DNA of 64,000 nucleotides from Streptomyces sp. NBC_01210 (GTDB taxonomy: Bacteria > Actinomycetota > Actinomycetes > Streptomycetales > Streptomycetaceae): the NCBI RefSeq assembly GCF_036010325.1, contig NZ_CP108549.1, positions 3,782,001 to 3,846,000 of the forward strand. The letters are read 5' to 3'. Numbering within the stretch: position 1 is the first letter of the stretch; each line of letters begins with the position of its first letter. Below are positions 34,144-43,933 of the stretch, piece after piece. The position numbers were made by a program, and so were the translations under genes. Below the pieces are notes generated by a model. That model saw only the letters and a program-made list of their open reading frames with translations, made no database searches and was not told the origin of the DNA.

Positions 34144-34709
34144 TCCTTGTCCCCTTCTTCACGGGGCGCGACCGCTTCACGGGGCGCGACTTCTTCACAC
34201 GGCACGACACAGGGGCCCTTGCGCCACCACTCGGGGAGCATGGCGATCGCCTCGTCGCCCAGCGGGTTGACCCCGGGCCCGGCCGCGAGCGAGTGGCCGA
34301 CCAGGACGTGCAGGCACTTCACCCGGTCGGGCATGCCGCCGGCGCTGGGGAAGCCCTCCAGCACCTCGATCGCGTCACGGCGCGCGATGTAGTCCTCGTG
34401 GGCGGCGCGGTACGCGGCGGCCAGCTCCGGGTCGGTCGCCAGGCGCTCGGTCATCTCCTTCATGACGCCGTTCGCCTCGAGCGTGCCGATCGCCGACGCG
34501 GCCCGCGGGCAGGTCAGGTAGTACAGCGTCGGGAACGGGGTGCCGTCGGGGAGTCGCGGAGCGGTCTCGACGACATCCGGCAGGCCGCACGGGCAGCGGT
34601 GCGCGATCGCGCGCAGACCGCGCGGCGGGCGGCCGAGCTGCTCCTTGAACGCGGCGATGTCCGCGTCGGTCGGCGGAGTGGGGTCGGTGGTGGGAGGGGG
34701 CGTTTCCAT
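34140..34709 (-). CDS. DUF501-domain protein
   Basis: A 189-residue protein. IAAFKEQLGRPPRGLRAIAH, CPCGLPDVVETAPRLPDG and PFPTLYYLTCPRAASAIGTL carry the DUF501 pattern, with Cys residues that could bind metal. The C-terminal tail has a short repeat (EEVAPREAVAPREEG). In actinobacteria this gene typically lies between the DivIC-like and Ppx genes, as here. Function unknown. Confidence 0.85.
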   Translation of the reverse strand: METPPPTTDPTPPTDADIAAFKEQLGRPPRGLRAIAHRCPCGLPDVVETAPRLPDGTPFPTLYYLTCPRAASAIGTLEANGVMKEMTERLATDPELAAAYRAAHEDYIARRDAIEVLEGFPSAGGMPDRVKCLHVLVGHSLAAGPGVNPLGDEAIAMLPEWWRKGPCVVPCEEVAPREAVAPREEGDKE

Positions 34710-34733
34710 GCCTGCCTTGGTTCTACTTGGCTG

Positions 34734-35207
34734 CTACTTGCGGTCGGCGTTGTCGACGCCGTCCCAGACGTTCGAGTACCAGGGACGGTCCGCCGCGCCT
34801 TCGTCGGTACGGCGGTGCTCGGCGGCCTCGGGGTCGATCACCGTGTACCCAGTCTCTCCCGGAAGCACGAAGTGCAGGTGCTCGCGGGCCAGCCGCTCGA
34901 TGTACCTGTCGTCCTGGAGGCGCGCCTTCTCGTCCCTGAGCCGCTCGACCTGCTGCTCGGCGTCGTCCATCCGGCGCCGCTGCTCGGCGATGTCGGCGCG
35001 CTGGGAGACGTACTGACGCATCGGGTACGCGAGGGCGACGACCAGCGAGCAGATCACCAGGGTCAGAAACGCCGCCCGGCCGGTGAGCCGGGAGCGGCGG
35101 TCCTGCCGGCGGCTCTGGGAACGGTAGACGCGGGCCGCGGTCTGCTCGCCGAGCAGCCGCAGCCTGGTCGCGGTGGAGAACCGGTCCTGGTCCCCTTTGC
35201 GTGCCAT
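34734..35207 (-). CDS. DivIC/FtsB-like septum formation initiator
   Basis: A 157-residue bitopic membrane protein: basic cytoplasmic N-terminus (1-42), one transmembrane helix (about 44-63, AAFLTLVICSLVVALAYPM), then an extracellular coiled coil (ADIAEQRRRMDDAEQQVERL) and a conserved YIERLAREHLHFVLPGE motif. FtsB/DivIC proteins form a complex with FtsL and FtsQ/DivIB to activate septal wall synthesis. The enolase-DivIC-DUF501-Ppx gene order is conserved in actinobacteria. Confidence 0.9.
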   Translation of the reverse strand: MARKGDQDRFSTATRLRLLGEQTAARVYRSQSRRQDRRSRLTGRAAFLTLVICSLVVALAYPMRQYVSQRADIAEQRRRMDDAEQQVERLRDEKARLQDDRYIERLAREHLHFVLPGETGYTVIDPEAAEHRRTDEGAADRPWYSNVWDGVDNADRK

Positions 35208-35233
35208 GGTCTCGCCTCCCCATTACGCGCGTA

Positions 35234-35270
35234 CGTCCCCGGACACGGTACGGGACCGTGACCGGGGACG
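35234..35270 (-). terminator. Terminator after enolase gene
   Basis: Nested stem: outer CGTCCCCGG (35234-35242)/CCGGGGACG (35262-35270), inner ACGGT/ACCGT, 77 bp after the enolase stop and before the DivIC-like gene. Confidence 0.65.
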
Positions 35271-35346
35271 CTTCGCTTCGCTACGTCTTTGCCACCCATT
35301 CACTTCTCTGGATGCACAGCGCGAATGACAGGGCGTCAGCCGGTGA

Positions 35347-37852
<2,506 letters not shown>

Positions 37853-37900
37853 GGTCAGTGGTGCCCGCGGTGGCGAGCGGTTCAGACCGTAGACACAGCT

Positions 37901-37932
37901 CTCCCCGATGTCCAAAGACGAACATCGGGGAG
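37901..37932 (-). terminator. Terminator after second Rpf-like gene
   Basis: Perfect 11-bp arms CTCCCCGATGT (37901-37911) and ACATCGGGGAG (37922-37932), between the two Rpf-like genes and just upstream of the riboswitch region. Confidence 0.7.
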
Positions 37933-38078
37933 AAATCGCCCATTTCGCTGCTCCGGGAACTCTCGTTTCCGCAGGTGAGAAGCGGAACAACCGGACCCGA
38001 GGGGCGAGATATGCCAGTTGGGACAAAGAGACCCATGTCTCAGTTGAACAAACTCGGACATACTCCAGCGAACTGCCG

Positions 38079-38990
38079 CTACTTCACGTCCAGATCGAGG
38101 CTCTGGCCAGGGAGGATGAGATCCGGATCGGCGCCGACCGTCTCGCGGTTCGCGTCGTAGATCGCGGACCAGCCACCGGGCAGCTTCTGCTCGTCGGCGA
38201 TGGCCCACAGGCTGTCGCCGGGGCGGACGGTGTACTCGCCGGGCAGGGCGTCCGCGTTGTCGCTGTTGCCGGTCCTGTCGACCTCGTCACGTGTCGCACC
38301 GTCACCTCGCGAGGCATGGCGGGCATCTTCACGCGGATTGTCCGTATTGCCCGGCTCGGCCTCCTCCGGGGCGCCACGGTGCTTGCCGGTGCCGCTGTCG
38401 GCGTCGGCGTCCTGCCCGGCACCCGGGTTCGCCGGTGCGGACGGCCGGGTCGACGCCTTGGGGCTCGCCGGCGCGGAGGAGTCCGCGGACGGCTCGGCGG
38501 ACGGCTCCGCGGGTCCGGAGGTCCCGGCGGAGGGCTCCGCGGACACGGCCGGCGGTGCGGGGGCGCTCCGCCCCGGCGATGGCATGGCGCCCGGGTCGAC
38601 GCCGGTCGCGGCGCCGTCGTTCGTCAGCCCCGACAGCAGCGAACAGCTTGCCCACGCCTGGGGACCCTGCGCGTCGAGGACCTTCTCCGCGACCGCGATC
38701 TGCTGGGAGCGGCTCGCGAGGTCGGCGGTGGGCGCGTACGCCGTACCGCCGAAGTCCTGCCAGGTCTCCTGCGAGAGCTGCAGACCGCCGTAGAACCCGT
38801 TGCCGAGGTCGGCGCTCCACATGCCGCCGCTCTCGCACTCCGCGACGCGGTCCCACGTGGAGGCGTCGGCGGCGGAGGCCGATCCGGCGCCGAGCAGCGG
38901 GATGGCGATGGCCGATCCAGTCACCCCTGCCGCGACGACGATGGCCGGAGCCTGGCGGGGTCGGCGGTGTCGTCCGTTCCCGGAGCGCAT
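38079..38990 (-). CDS. Second Rpf-like secreted transglycosylase with LysM
   Basis: A 303-residue paralogue of the protein encoded at 36957-37628. Signal peptide (about 1-40, IVVAAGVTGSAIAIPLLGA), Rpf domain with WDRVAECESGGMWSADLG (catalytic Glu) and FYGGLQLSQETWQDFGG, then a long low-complexity linker of about 110 residues rich in Ser/Pro/Ala/Glu (repeated EPSAEPSA units), and a C-terminal LysM (YTVRPGDSLWAIAD ... ILPGQSLDLDVK). No ydaO-type leader is visible; instead a 12-bp repeat array lies in its leader, so regulation differs from the first copy. Confidence 0.9.
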   Translation of the reverse strand: MRSGNGRHRRPRQAPAIVVAAGVTGSAIAIPLLGAGSASAADASTWDRVAECESGGMWSADLGNGFYGGLQLSQETWQDFGGTAYAPTADLASRSQQIAVAEKVLDAQGPQAWASCSLLSGLTNDGAATGVDPGAMPSPGRSAPAPPAVSAEPSAGTSGPAEPSAEPSADSSAPASPKASTRPSAPANPGAGQDADADSGTGKHRGAPEEAEPGNTDNPREDARHASRGDGATRDEVDRTGNSDNADALPGEYTVRPGDSLWAIADEQKLPGGWSAIYDANRETVGADPDLILPGQSLDLDVK

Positions 38991-39005
38991 GCGGTTGCCT
39001 TTCGC

Positions 39006-39077
39006 GTGACTACAGACGTGACTACAGCCATGACTGCGGATCTGGCCACAGGCCTGACCACAGATGTGACTGGTGGG
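39006..39077. repeat. Array of 12-bp degenerate tandem repeats
   Basis: Six consecutive 12-bp units start at 39006, 39018, 39030, 39042, 39054 and 39066; the first two are GTGACTACAGAC and GTGACTACAGCC, later ones share the TGAC-ACAG skeleton. The array lies 15 bp upstream of the Rpf-like ATG and downstream of its likely promoter, so it is probably transcribed as 5' leader. Confidence 0.75.
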
Positions 39078-39086
39078 ACGACGGTG

Positions 39087-39116
39087 AAGGTAGCGGCATT
39101 CGAACGCGGGTCACAA
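39087..39116 (-). promoter_or_regulatory. Possible promoter of the second Rpf-like gene
   Basis: On the minus strand TTGTGA (39116-39111) and TACCTT (39092-39087) are separated by 18 bp, fitting a housekeeping-type -35/-10 pair. It points at the repeat array and the Rpf gene. Confidence 0.4.
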
Positions 39117-39168
39117 GTCGATGCAGCGGAGATCACGTGAAAGTCACAGTCCTGACGCTTCGTCAGAT

Positions 39169-40422
39169 CTATCGAGGTGTGAACTCAACGGGCAGAGTGC
39201 GCAATCCACGCATAATGAGCCCCCCGCGCCATCGCAAATCGGCCGGATCTCCCGCAAGCCGCAAGTCGGGCATCCTGCGGAGCAGCGTCGCCAGCGCCGT
39301 CTGCCCCTCCAGCCGGGCGAGCGGCGCACCGAGGCAGTAGTGGATGCCGTGCCCGTACCCGAGATGCTGGTTGTCGCGCCGGGAGAGGTCAAGAATGTCC
39401 GGGTCCGTGAACCGCTCCGGGTCCCGGTCGGCCGCGGCGAGTACGACGAGTACGGGATCGCCGGCGGCGATGTCCTGTCCGCCGAGGCTGAGCGGCTGTG
39501 TGGCGAACCGCCAGGTCGCGAGCTCCACCGGCCCGTCGTACCGCAGCAGTTCCTCGACACCTGTCGCGAGCAGCTCGCTCTCCCCGGCCGCGAGCGAGGC
39601 CTGGAGCCGCTCCCGCTGCGCCGGGTTGCGCAACAGCGCGTAGACGCCGTTGCCGATGAGATTGACCGTCGTCTCGAAGCCCGCGAAGAGAAGAATGAAG
39701 GCCATCGCGGCGGCCTCGTTCTCGGTGAGGTGCTCGCCGTGGTCACTGGCGCGAATGAGGCCCGAGATGAGGTCGTCGCCCGGATCTTCCCTTTTGCGGT
39801 GGATGAGTTCGGCGAGATAGCCACGCATCTTCTTCACAGAACGAGCGACACCGCCACGCGGCCCGCCGCCGTGCCGGATCATCATGCCCGCCCAGTCGCG
39901 GAAGTCGTCCTGGTCCTCGCGCGGGACTCCGAGCATGTCGCAGATGGCGTAGATGGGGAGCGGGAACGCGAACTCATGAATGAGGTCCGCCTCCCCCTTC
40001 TTCACGCTGTGCTGATTCTCGAAGATTGTGTCAATGAGACGGTCCGTCAACTCCTGCACCCGCGGCGCGAATTCGGCGACCCGGCGCGGAGTGAACGCCT
40101 TCGACACCAGCCGTCGCAACCGGGTGTGGTCGGGCGGGTCGATGTTCAGCAGATGCGTCATCAGCTCGGCCTTGCGCTCGCCCGGGATCCCCGTCTTCCC
40201 CTTGGCGTGCGCGGGCTCTGCGTGGTGCACCGGGTTCTTGGACAGCCGCTGGTCGGCGAGCGCCTGCTTGGCGTCGGCGTACCGGGTCACCAGCCATGCC
40301 TCGACCCCGCTGGGGAGCCGGGTGCGGTGCACGGGGGCGTGCTCGCGCAGCCAGGCGTAGGCGGGGTAGGGGTCGGTGGCGAACTCCCAGGTGAAGAGTT
40401 CGGGGGCAGGTGTGTTGCTCAC
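39169..40422 (-). CDS. Cytochrome P450
   Basis: A 417-residue soluble actinobacterial P450. Heme-ligand loop YGHGIHYCLGAPLARLEG (Cys near 355), oxygen-binding I-helix LLFAGFETTVNLIG (about 243-256), and ExxR in EELLRYDGP. No ferredoxin or reductase gene adjoins it, so electrons must come from elsewhere. Length and motifs resemble CYP105/107-like groups; the substrate cannot be told. It stands alone between the Rpf gene and mazG on the same strand. Confidence 0.92.
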   Translation of the reverse strand: MSNTPAPELFTWEFATDPYPAYAWLREHAPVHRTRLPSGVEAWLVTRYADAKQALADQRLSKNPVHHAEPAHAKGKTGIPGERKAELMTHLLNIDPPDHTRLRRLVSKAFTPRRVAEFAPRVQELTDRLIDTIFENQHSVKKGEADLIHEFAFPLPIYAICDMLGVPREDQDDFRDWAGMMIRHGGGPRGGVARSVKKMRGYLAELIHRKREDPGDDLISGLIRASDHGEHLTENEAAAMAFILLFAGFETTVNLIGNGVYALLRNPAQRERLQASLAAGESELLATGVEELLRYDGPVELATWRFATQPLSLGGQDIAAGDPVLVVLAAADRDPERFTDPDILDLSRRDNQHLGYGHGIHYCLGAPLARLEGQTALATLLRRMPDLRLAGDPADLRWRGGLIMRGLRTLPVEFTPR

Positions 40423-40482
40423 GCCCCGACGTTATCCGGCTTCCCGTCGAGGGCCTTCCTGGCACCGGGGCACCGAAAGGTA

Positions 40483-41457
40483 CTAACCGGCGTGGCCCTC
40501 CGCCGCGCGGATCGCATCCCGGTAGGCCCGGGCAGCGGCGCGCAGTGCGGCCTCCGGATCCGTGCCCGCCTCCTCGGCACGAGCAGCGAGGGCGAGCAGT
40601 TCGTACCCGATGCCCTCGCCGGCGGGCAGCGGCACGGTAAGTCCCGCGGTACGGACCCGGGAGGCGAGCTTCGCGGCGAGCGCGAGGCCGGGCTGGCCCA
40701 GCGGCACGCCGTCCGTGACCGAGTCGCGCTGCTTCTCGATGGCCTTCGTGCGGAGCCAGTGCTCCTTCACGTCCTCCGGCGTCTCGGCGCTCTCGTCGCC
40801 GAAGACATGTGGATGGCGGTGGATCAGCTTCTCCACGATCGTCCCGGCGACGTCGTCGATGGAGAACGGCTCGTCCTGATCCTCCTCCGCGATGCGCGCG
40901 TGGAAGACGACCTGGAGGAGTACGTCCCCGAGCTCCTCCCGCAGCTCGTCGCGGTCGCCGTCCTCGATGGCCTCGACGAGTTCGTACGCCTCCTCGATGC
41001 CGTACTTGGCGAGGCCCTTGTGGGTCTGCTGCGAGGACCACGGGCACTCGAGCCTGATCCGGTCCATGACCTGGACGAGGTCGATGAGACGGGCGCCGGG
41101 CAGGTCGTACGAGCCGGGGAGCAGCTCCAGATCCGGCATCTGCACCCGTCCGGACCCGGCCAGCCCGGCCAGCCCGTCGGTCAGAGCCCGGTCGCCCTCG
41201 CCGGACGGGACGATCACGACGGTACGGCCGCCGGCGCAGGCGTCGACGAGCTCCTGTGCGCTGGGCGCGGCGATCTCGACGTCGACACCCGCCTCGCGCA
41301 GATACGGCAGCTGCGGATGACCCTCGTCGGCGCACAGCACCCGGTCGGCTGCGTGCAGCGTCTGCCACGCGGGCCAGGACAACAGCCCGGGCGCGACGCG
41401 GTGGCTGGCGGTGAGCAGGACGATACGGCCGGAGGCAACGGGTGCTTCTGTGGTCAC
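40483..41457 (-). CDS. mazG: Nucleoside triphosphate pyrophosphohydrolase MazG
   Basis: A 324-residue protein. The N-terminal 110 residues are a Rossmann-like domain (LLSWPAWQTLHAADRVLCAD; VVIVPSGEGD) resembling the methylase-like module fused to MazG in Gram-positive bacteria. The MazG domain follows (about 120-230): DRIRLECPWSSQQTHKGL, then EEAYELVEAIED and REELGDVLLQVVFHARIAEE, whose Glu/Asp residues bind Mg2+. Hydrolyses (d)NTPs to NMP and PPi, removing abnormal nucleotides. GTG start; downstream of the SurA-like lipoprotein gene. Confidence 0.9.
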   Translation of the reverse strand: MTTEAPVASGRIVLLTASHRVAPGLLSWPAWQTLHAADRVLCADEGHPQLPYLREAGVDVEIAAPSAQELVDACAGGRTVVIVPSGEGDRALTDGLAGLAGSGRVQMPDLELLPGSYDLPGARLIDLVQVMDRIRLECPWSSQQTHKGLAKYGIEEAYELVEAIEDGDRDELREELGDVLLQVVFHARIAEEDQDEPFSIDDVAGTIVEKLIHRHPHVFGDESAETPEDVKEHWLRTKAIEKQRDSVTDGVPLGQPGLALAAKLASRVRTAGLTVPLPAGEGIGYELLALAARAEEAGTDPEAALRAAARAYRDAIRAAEGHAG

Positions 41458-41476
41458 CCGTCGAACCTACCTCGCA

Positions 41477-42127
41477 CTAAGCACCCGTCTCGACGGGCTG
41501 CTCCTCCTTGGTGACCTGGGTGATCCAGGGGGCCTTGTAGCTGCTGAGCTCGAGTTTCCGGTCGTCCCAGGTGCCGTAGCGCGGGTTGACGTCGATGTGC
41601 AGCGCCTTGGCGGCGGCGGTGAAGGCCTGGTTGAGCTTCTGCTGGCCCTCGGGGGTGTTCGTCGCACCGAGGGAGGTGGCGAGCTTGTTCACCAGGATGT
41701 CGCGGCGTACGACGTCATCGAGCTGGGCCGGAGCGACGCCGCGCTGCTGCAGATACATGGCGGAGAGCTGCTCCTCGCCACCGGACTGCTGGACCAGGGC
41801 GGCCCGGCCGTCCTGGACCTCCTTGCGGCTGACCTTGACGCCGGCGTCGTCGGCGGCGCGCTGGACGACCTGGTCGACGATGAGGTCGTAGAGCTTGGCG
41901 CGGCTGAGCTGCCCACTGTCCTTGATGAGCTGCGCGGACTGGGGGGAGCGCTGCTGGGCGGCGCGTACGTCCTTCACCTTCGCCTGGACGGTGGACACAT
42001 CGATCCGCTCGCCACCGACGACGGCGGCGGCCCCTGGGTGCGCGTCACTGCCGCAGGCGGAGAGGAGGGGCGCGGCGGTGAGGAGCGCGGCGGAGACGAT
42101 GAGCGCGGTGCGACGGCGGCGGTGCAA
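41477..42127 (-). CDS. SurA N-domain-like lipoprotein
   Basis: A 216-residue exported protein. A TTG start at 42127 is chosen because GGGAGG lies 5 bases upstream and a lipoprotein signal peptide begins directly (RRRRTALIVSAALLTAA, lipobox LLSAC, Cys near 23). The mature part resembles the SurA/PrsA N-terminal chaperone domain (VVGGERIDVSTVQAKV; LYDLIVDQVVQRAADDAGV), without a PPIase domain. Probably a chaperone outside the membrane. Located 19 bp upstream of mazG, likely co-transcribed. Confidence 0.78.
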   Translation of the reverse strand: MHRRRRTALIVSAALLTAAPLLSACGSDAHPGAAAVVGGERIDVSTVQAKVKDVRAAQQRSPQSAQLIKDSGQLSRAKLYDLIVDQVVQRAADDAGVKVSRKEVQDGRAALVQQSGGEEQLSAMYLQQRGVAPAQLDDVVRRDILVNKLATSLGATNTPEGQQKLNQAFTAAAKALHIDVNPRYGTWDDRKLELSSYKAPWITQVTKEEQPVETGA

Positions 42128-42415
42128 AGGAGCCTCCCGGCGTGATTGTGCTTCGGTGCACAAGACCCTGCGGTGATCGATGGTAGGCAGTCCCAGGGGT
42201 CTGGGCCACTGATTCGCCAAACGATTCGCCTGCGGTTGCGGATGCGCGGAGCGACGGACCGCCGCCGCTACGACTGGTGTCGCCCAAGCCCTTCAGCAAG
42301 TACCCCCTGGCCGCCTCGCCCCTGCCTCCTCGATCGGGCCGATGCGCCCCTCCACGACGGCTCGCTCAGCCTTGTCCGCGATGCGGAGGTGGAGCGGCCC
42401 CAGTCCGTTCCTGTG

Positions 42416-42835
42416 TCAGGTCTGAGGGACCCGCTCCGGCTCCGGCTCCTGCTCGCGCGGGACCGGATCCGGTCGCAGCATGATCGTCCGGGAGACCACA
42501 AAAGTGATCGGGATCGCCGCGCCCGCCGCTATCAGCGGCGCATAGCGGCTGCCGAAGTGCAGTACGTCCACCAGCAGATAGACGCCGGTCGTGGTGACGA
42601 CGAAGTTCGCGGCGTTGGTGAGCGGGAAGAGCAGGAACTTCCGCCAGGTCGGGCGGGTCCTGTAGGTGAAGTACGAGGTCAGGAAGAAGGATCCGACCAT
42701 GCTGAGCGCGAAGGCGATGACATGCGCCGCGACATACGGCAGCCAGGTCAGCAGGGCCAGATACATCCCGTAGTACGTCCCGGTGTTCACCACCCCTACC
42801 AGGGCGAATCTGACCATCTGGACCCGGACTGTCAT
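42416..42835 (-). CDS. GtrA-family membrane protein
   Basis: A 139-residue protein with four transmembrane helices (FALVGVVNTGTYYGMYLALL; VIAFALSMVGSFFLTSYFTY; FPLTNAANFVVTTTGVYLLV; LIAAGAAIPITFVVSRTIML). GtrA/GtcA proteins are thought to flip undecaprenyl-phosphate sugars across the membrane. The ATG overlaps the stop of the upstream GT2 gene (ATGA), and the YfhO-type gene is divergent next to it, making a three-part glycosylation set. Confidence 0.88.
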   Translation of the reverse strand: MTVRVQMVRFALVGVVNTGTYYGMYLALLTWLPYVAAHVIAFALSMVGSFFLTSYFTYRTRPTWRKFLLFPLTNAANFVVTTTGVYLLVDVLHFGSRYAPLIAAGAAIPITFVVSRTIMLRPDPVPREQEPEPERVPQT

Positions 42836-43809
42836 CGTCTTACGAGCTCCCCCGTGCGTGTACGCCGTTCTCCTTCCTGCTGGTGCGGAAGGTCGGCGTC
42901 GGTGGCCTTCACCAGGAAGTGCGGTCGCCGCTTCACCTCGTAGTAGATACGGCCGACGTACTCGCCGACCACCCCCAGCATCAGCATCTGTACGCCGGCG
43001 AGTGCGGTGACCGCCACCAGAAGGGTGACATACCCGGGAGTGTCCACGCCGTTCACCAGGGCGACACCGACAATCCAGGCGGCATAGGCCATGGCGAGCG
43101 TGACAAGCAGAAGTCCGAGATAGACCGCGGCCCGCAACGGCTTGTTGTTGAAAGAGAGCAGTCCGTCGAGGCCGTAGTTGAGCAGTTTTCCGAAACTCCA
43201 TTTGGAGCGGCCCTGCTCACGCAGCGCATTCTCGTACTCGAAGGTCGTGGTGCGGAATCCGACCCAGGCGAAGAGACCCTTGGAGAACCGGTTGTACTCG
43301 GTGAGTTCGAGGACCGCGTCCACGGTACGGCGCGACAGCAGCCGGAAATCGCCCACGCCGTCGACCAGTTCCACGTCGACGAGGCGGTTGATCAGCCAGT
43401 AGTAGGCGCGGGCGGTGACGGTGCGGGTGACCCGGTCGCCCTTGCGGGTGCGCCGGGCGATGACCTGGTCGAAGCCCTCCTGGTGCAGCTGCAGCATGCG
43501 CCGGACCAGCTCCGGCGGGTGCTGGAGGTCGGCATCCATGATGACGACCGCGTCGCCCTCGGCATGCTGGAGGCCGGCGAGCATCGCCGCTTCCTTGCCG
43601 AAGTTTCGACTGAAGGAGACATAGCGGGCACGAGGGTCGGCCGCGGCGATCTCCTCGAGGAGAGGGAGCGTACGGTCCTGGCTTCCGTCGTCCACATAGA
43701 CCAACTCGAATTCCTGCCCGAGCAGGGAGATTTCCGCGGTCACATGTTCATGGAAGCGGCCGATGATCTCCTCTTCGTTGAAGCACGGAACAACTATCGA
43801 GATCAGCAC
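42832..43809 (-). CDS. Membrane GT2 glycosyltransferase (CsbB/GtrB type)
   Basis: A 325-residue enzyme predicted to make a polyprenyl-phosphate-linked sugar. The cytosolic GT-A domain (1-225) has SIVVPCFNEEE, YVDDGSQDRT, and the metal-binding MDADLQHPPE; SKWSFGKLLNYGLDGL leads into two C-terminal transmembrane helices (AVYLGLLLVTLAMAYAAWIV; YVTLLVAVTALAGVQMLML), typical of CsbB/GtrB/ArnC. The GTG at 43809 gives a natural N-terminus, though its ribosome site is weak. Coupled to the GtrA gene. Confidence 0.88.
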   Translation of the reverse strand: MLISIVVPCFNEEEIIGRFHEHVTAEISLLGQEFELVYVDDGSQDRTLPLLEEIAAADPRARYVSFSRNFGKEAAMLAGLQHAEGDAVVIMDADLQHPPELVRRMLQLHQEGFDQVIARRTRKGDRVTRTVTARAYYWLINRLVDVELVDGVGDFRLLSRRTVDAVLELTEYNRFSKGLFAWVGFRTTTFEYENALREQGRSKWSFGKLLNYGLDGLLSFNNKPLRAAVYLGLLLVTLAMAYAAWIVGVALVNGVDTPGYVTLLVAVTALAGVQMLMLGVVGEYVGRIYYEVKRRPHFLVKATDADLPHQQEGERRTRTGELVRR

Positions 43810-43933
43810 GGAAGAACAACATCCCACCCGAATGTCCCGTGCGGATTCCCTACATGTCGCGTAGGCGACCATTCCGTGAACTGGGCTTCCCGCGGGATGT
43901 TTTCACGATCGGCGCTGGCATATTCGAGGAATC

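Noticed and set aside
39006..39140. Plus-strand coding of the 12-bp repeat (VTT-DVTTAMTAD-like peptide)
   Set aside because: The frame lacks a start with a ribosome site and runs antisense through the Rpf-like gene.
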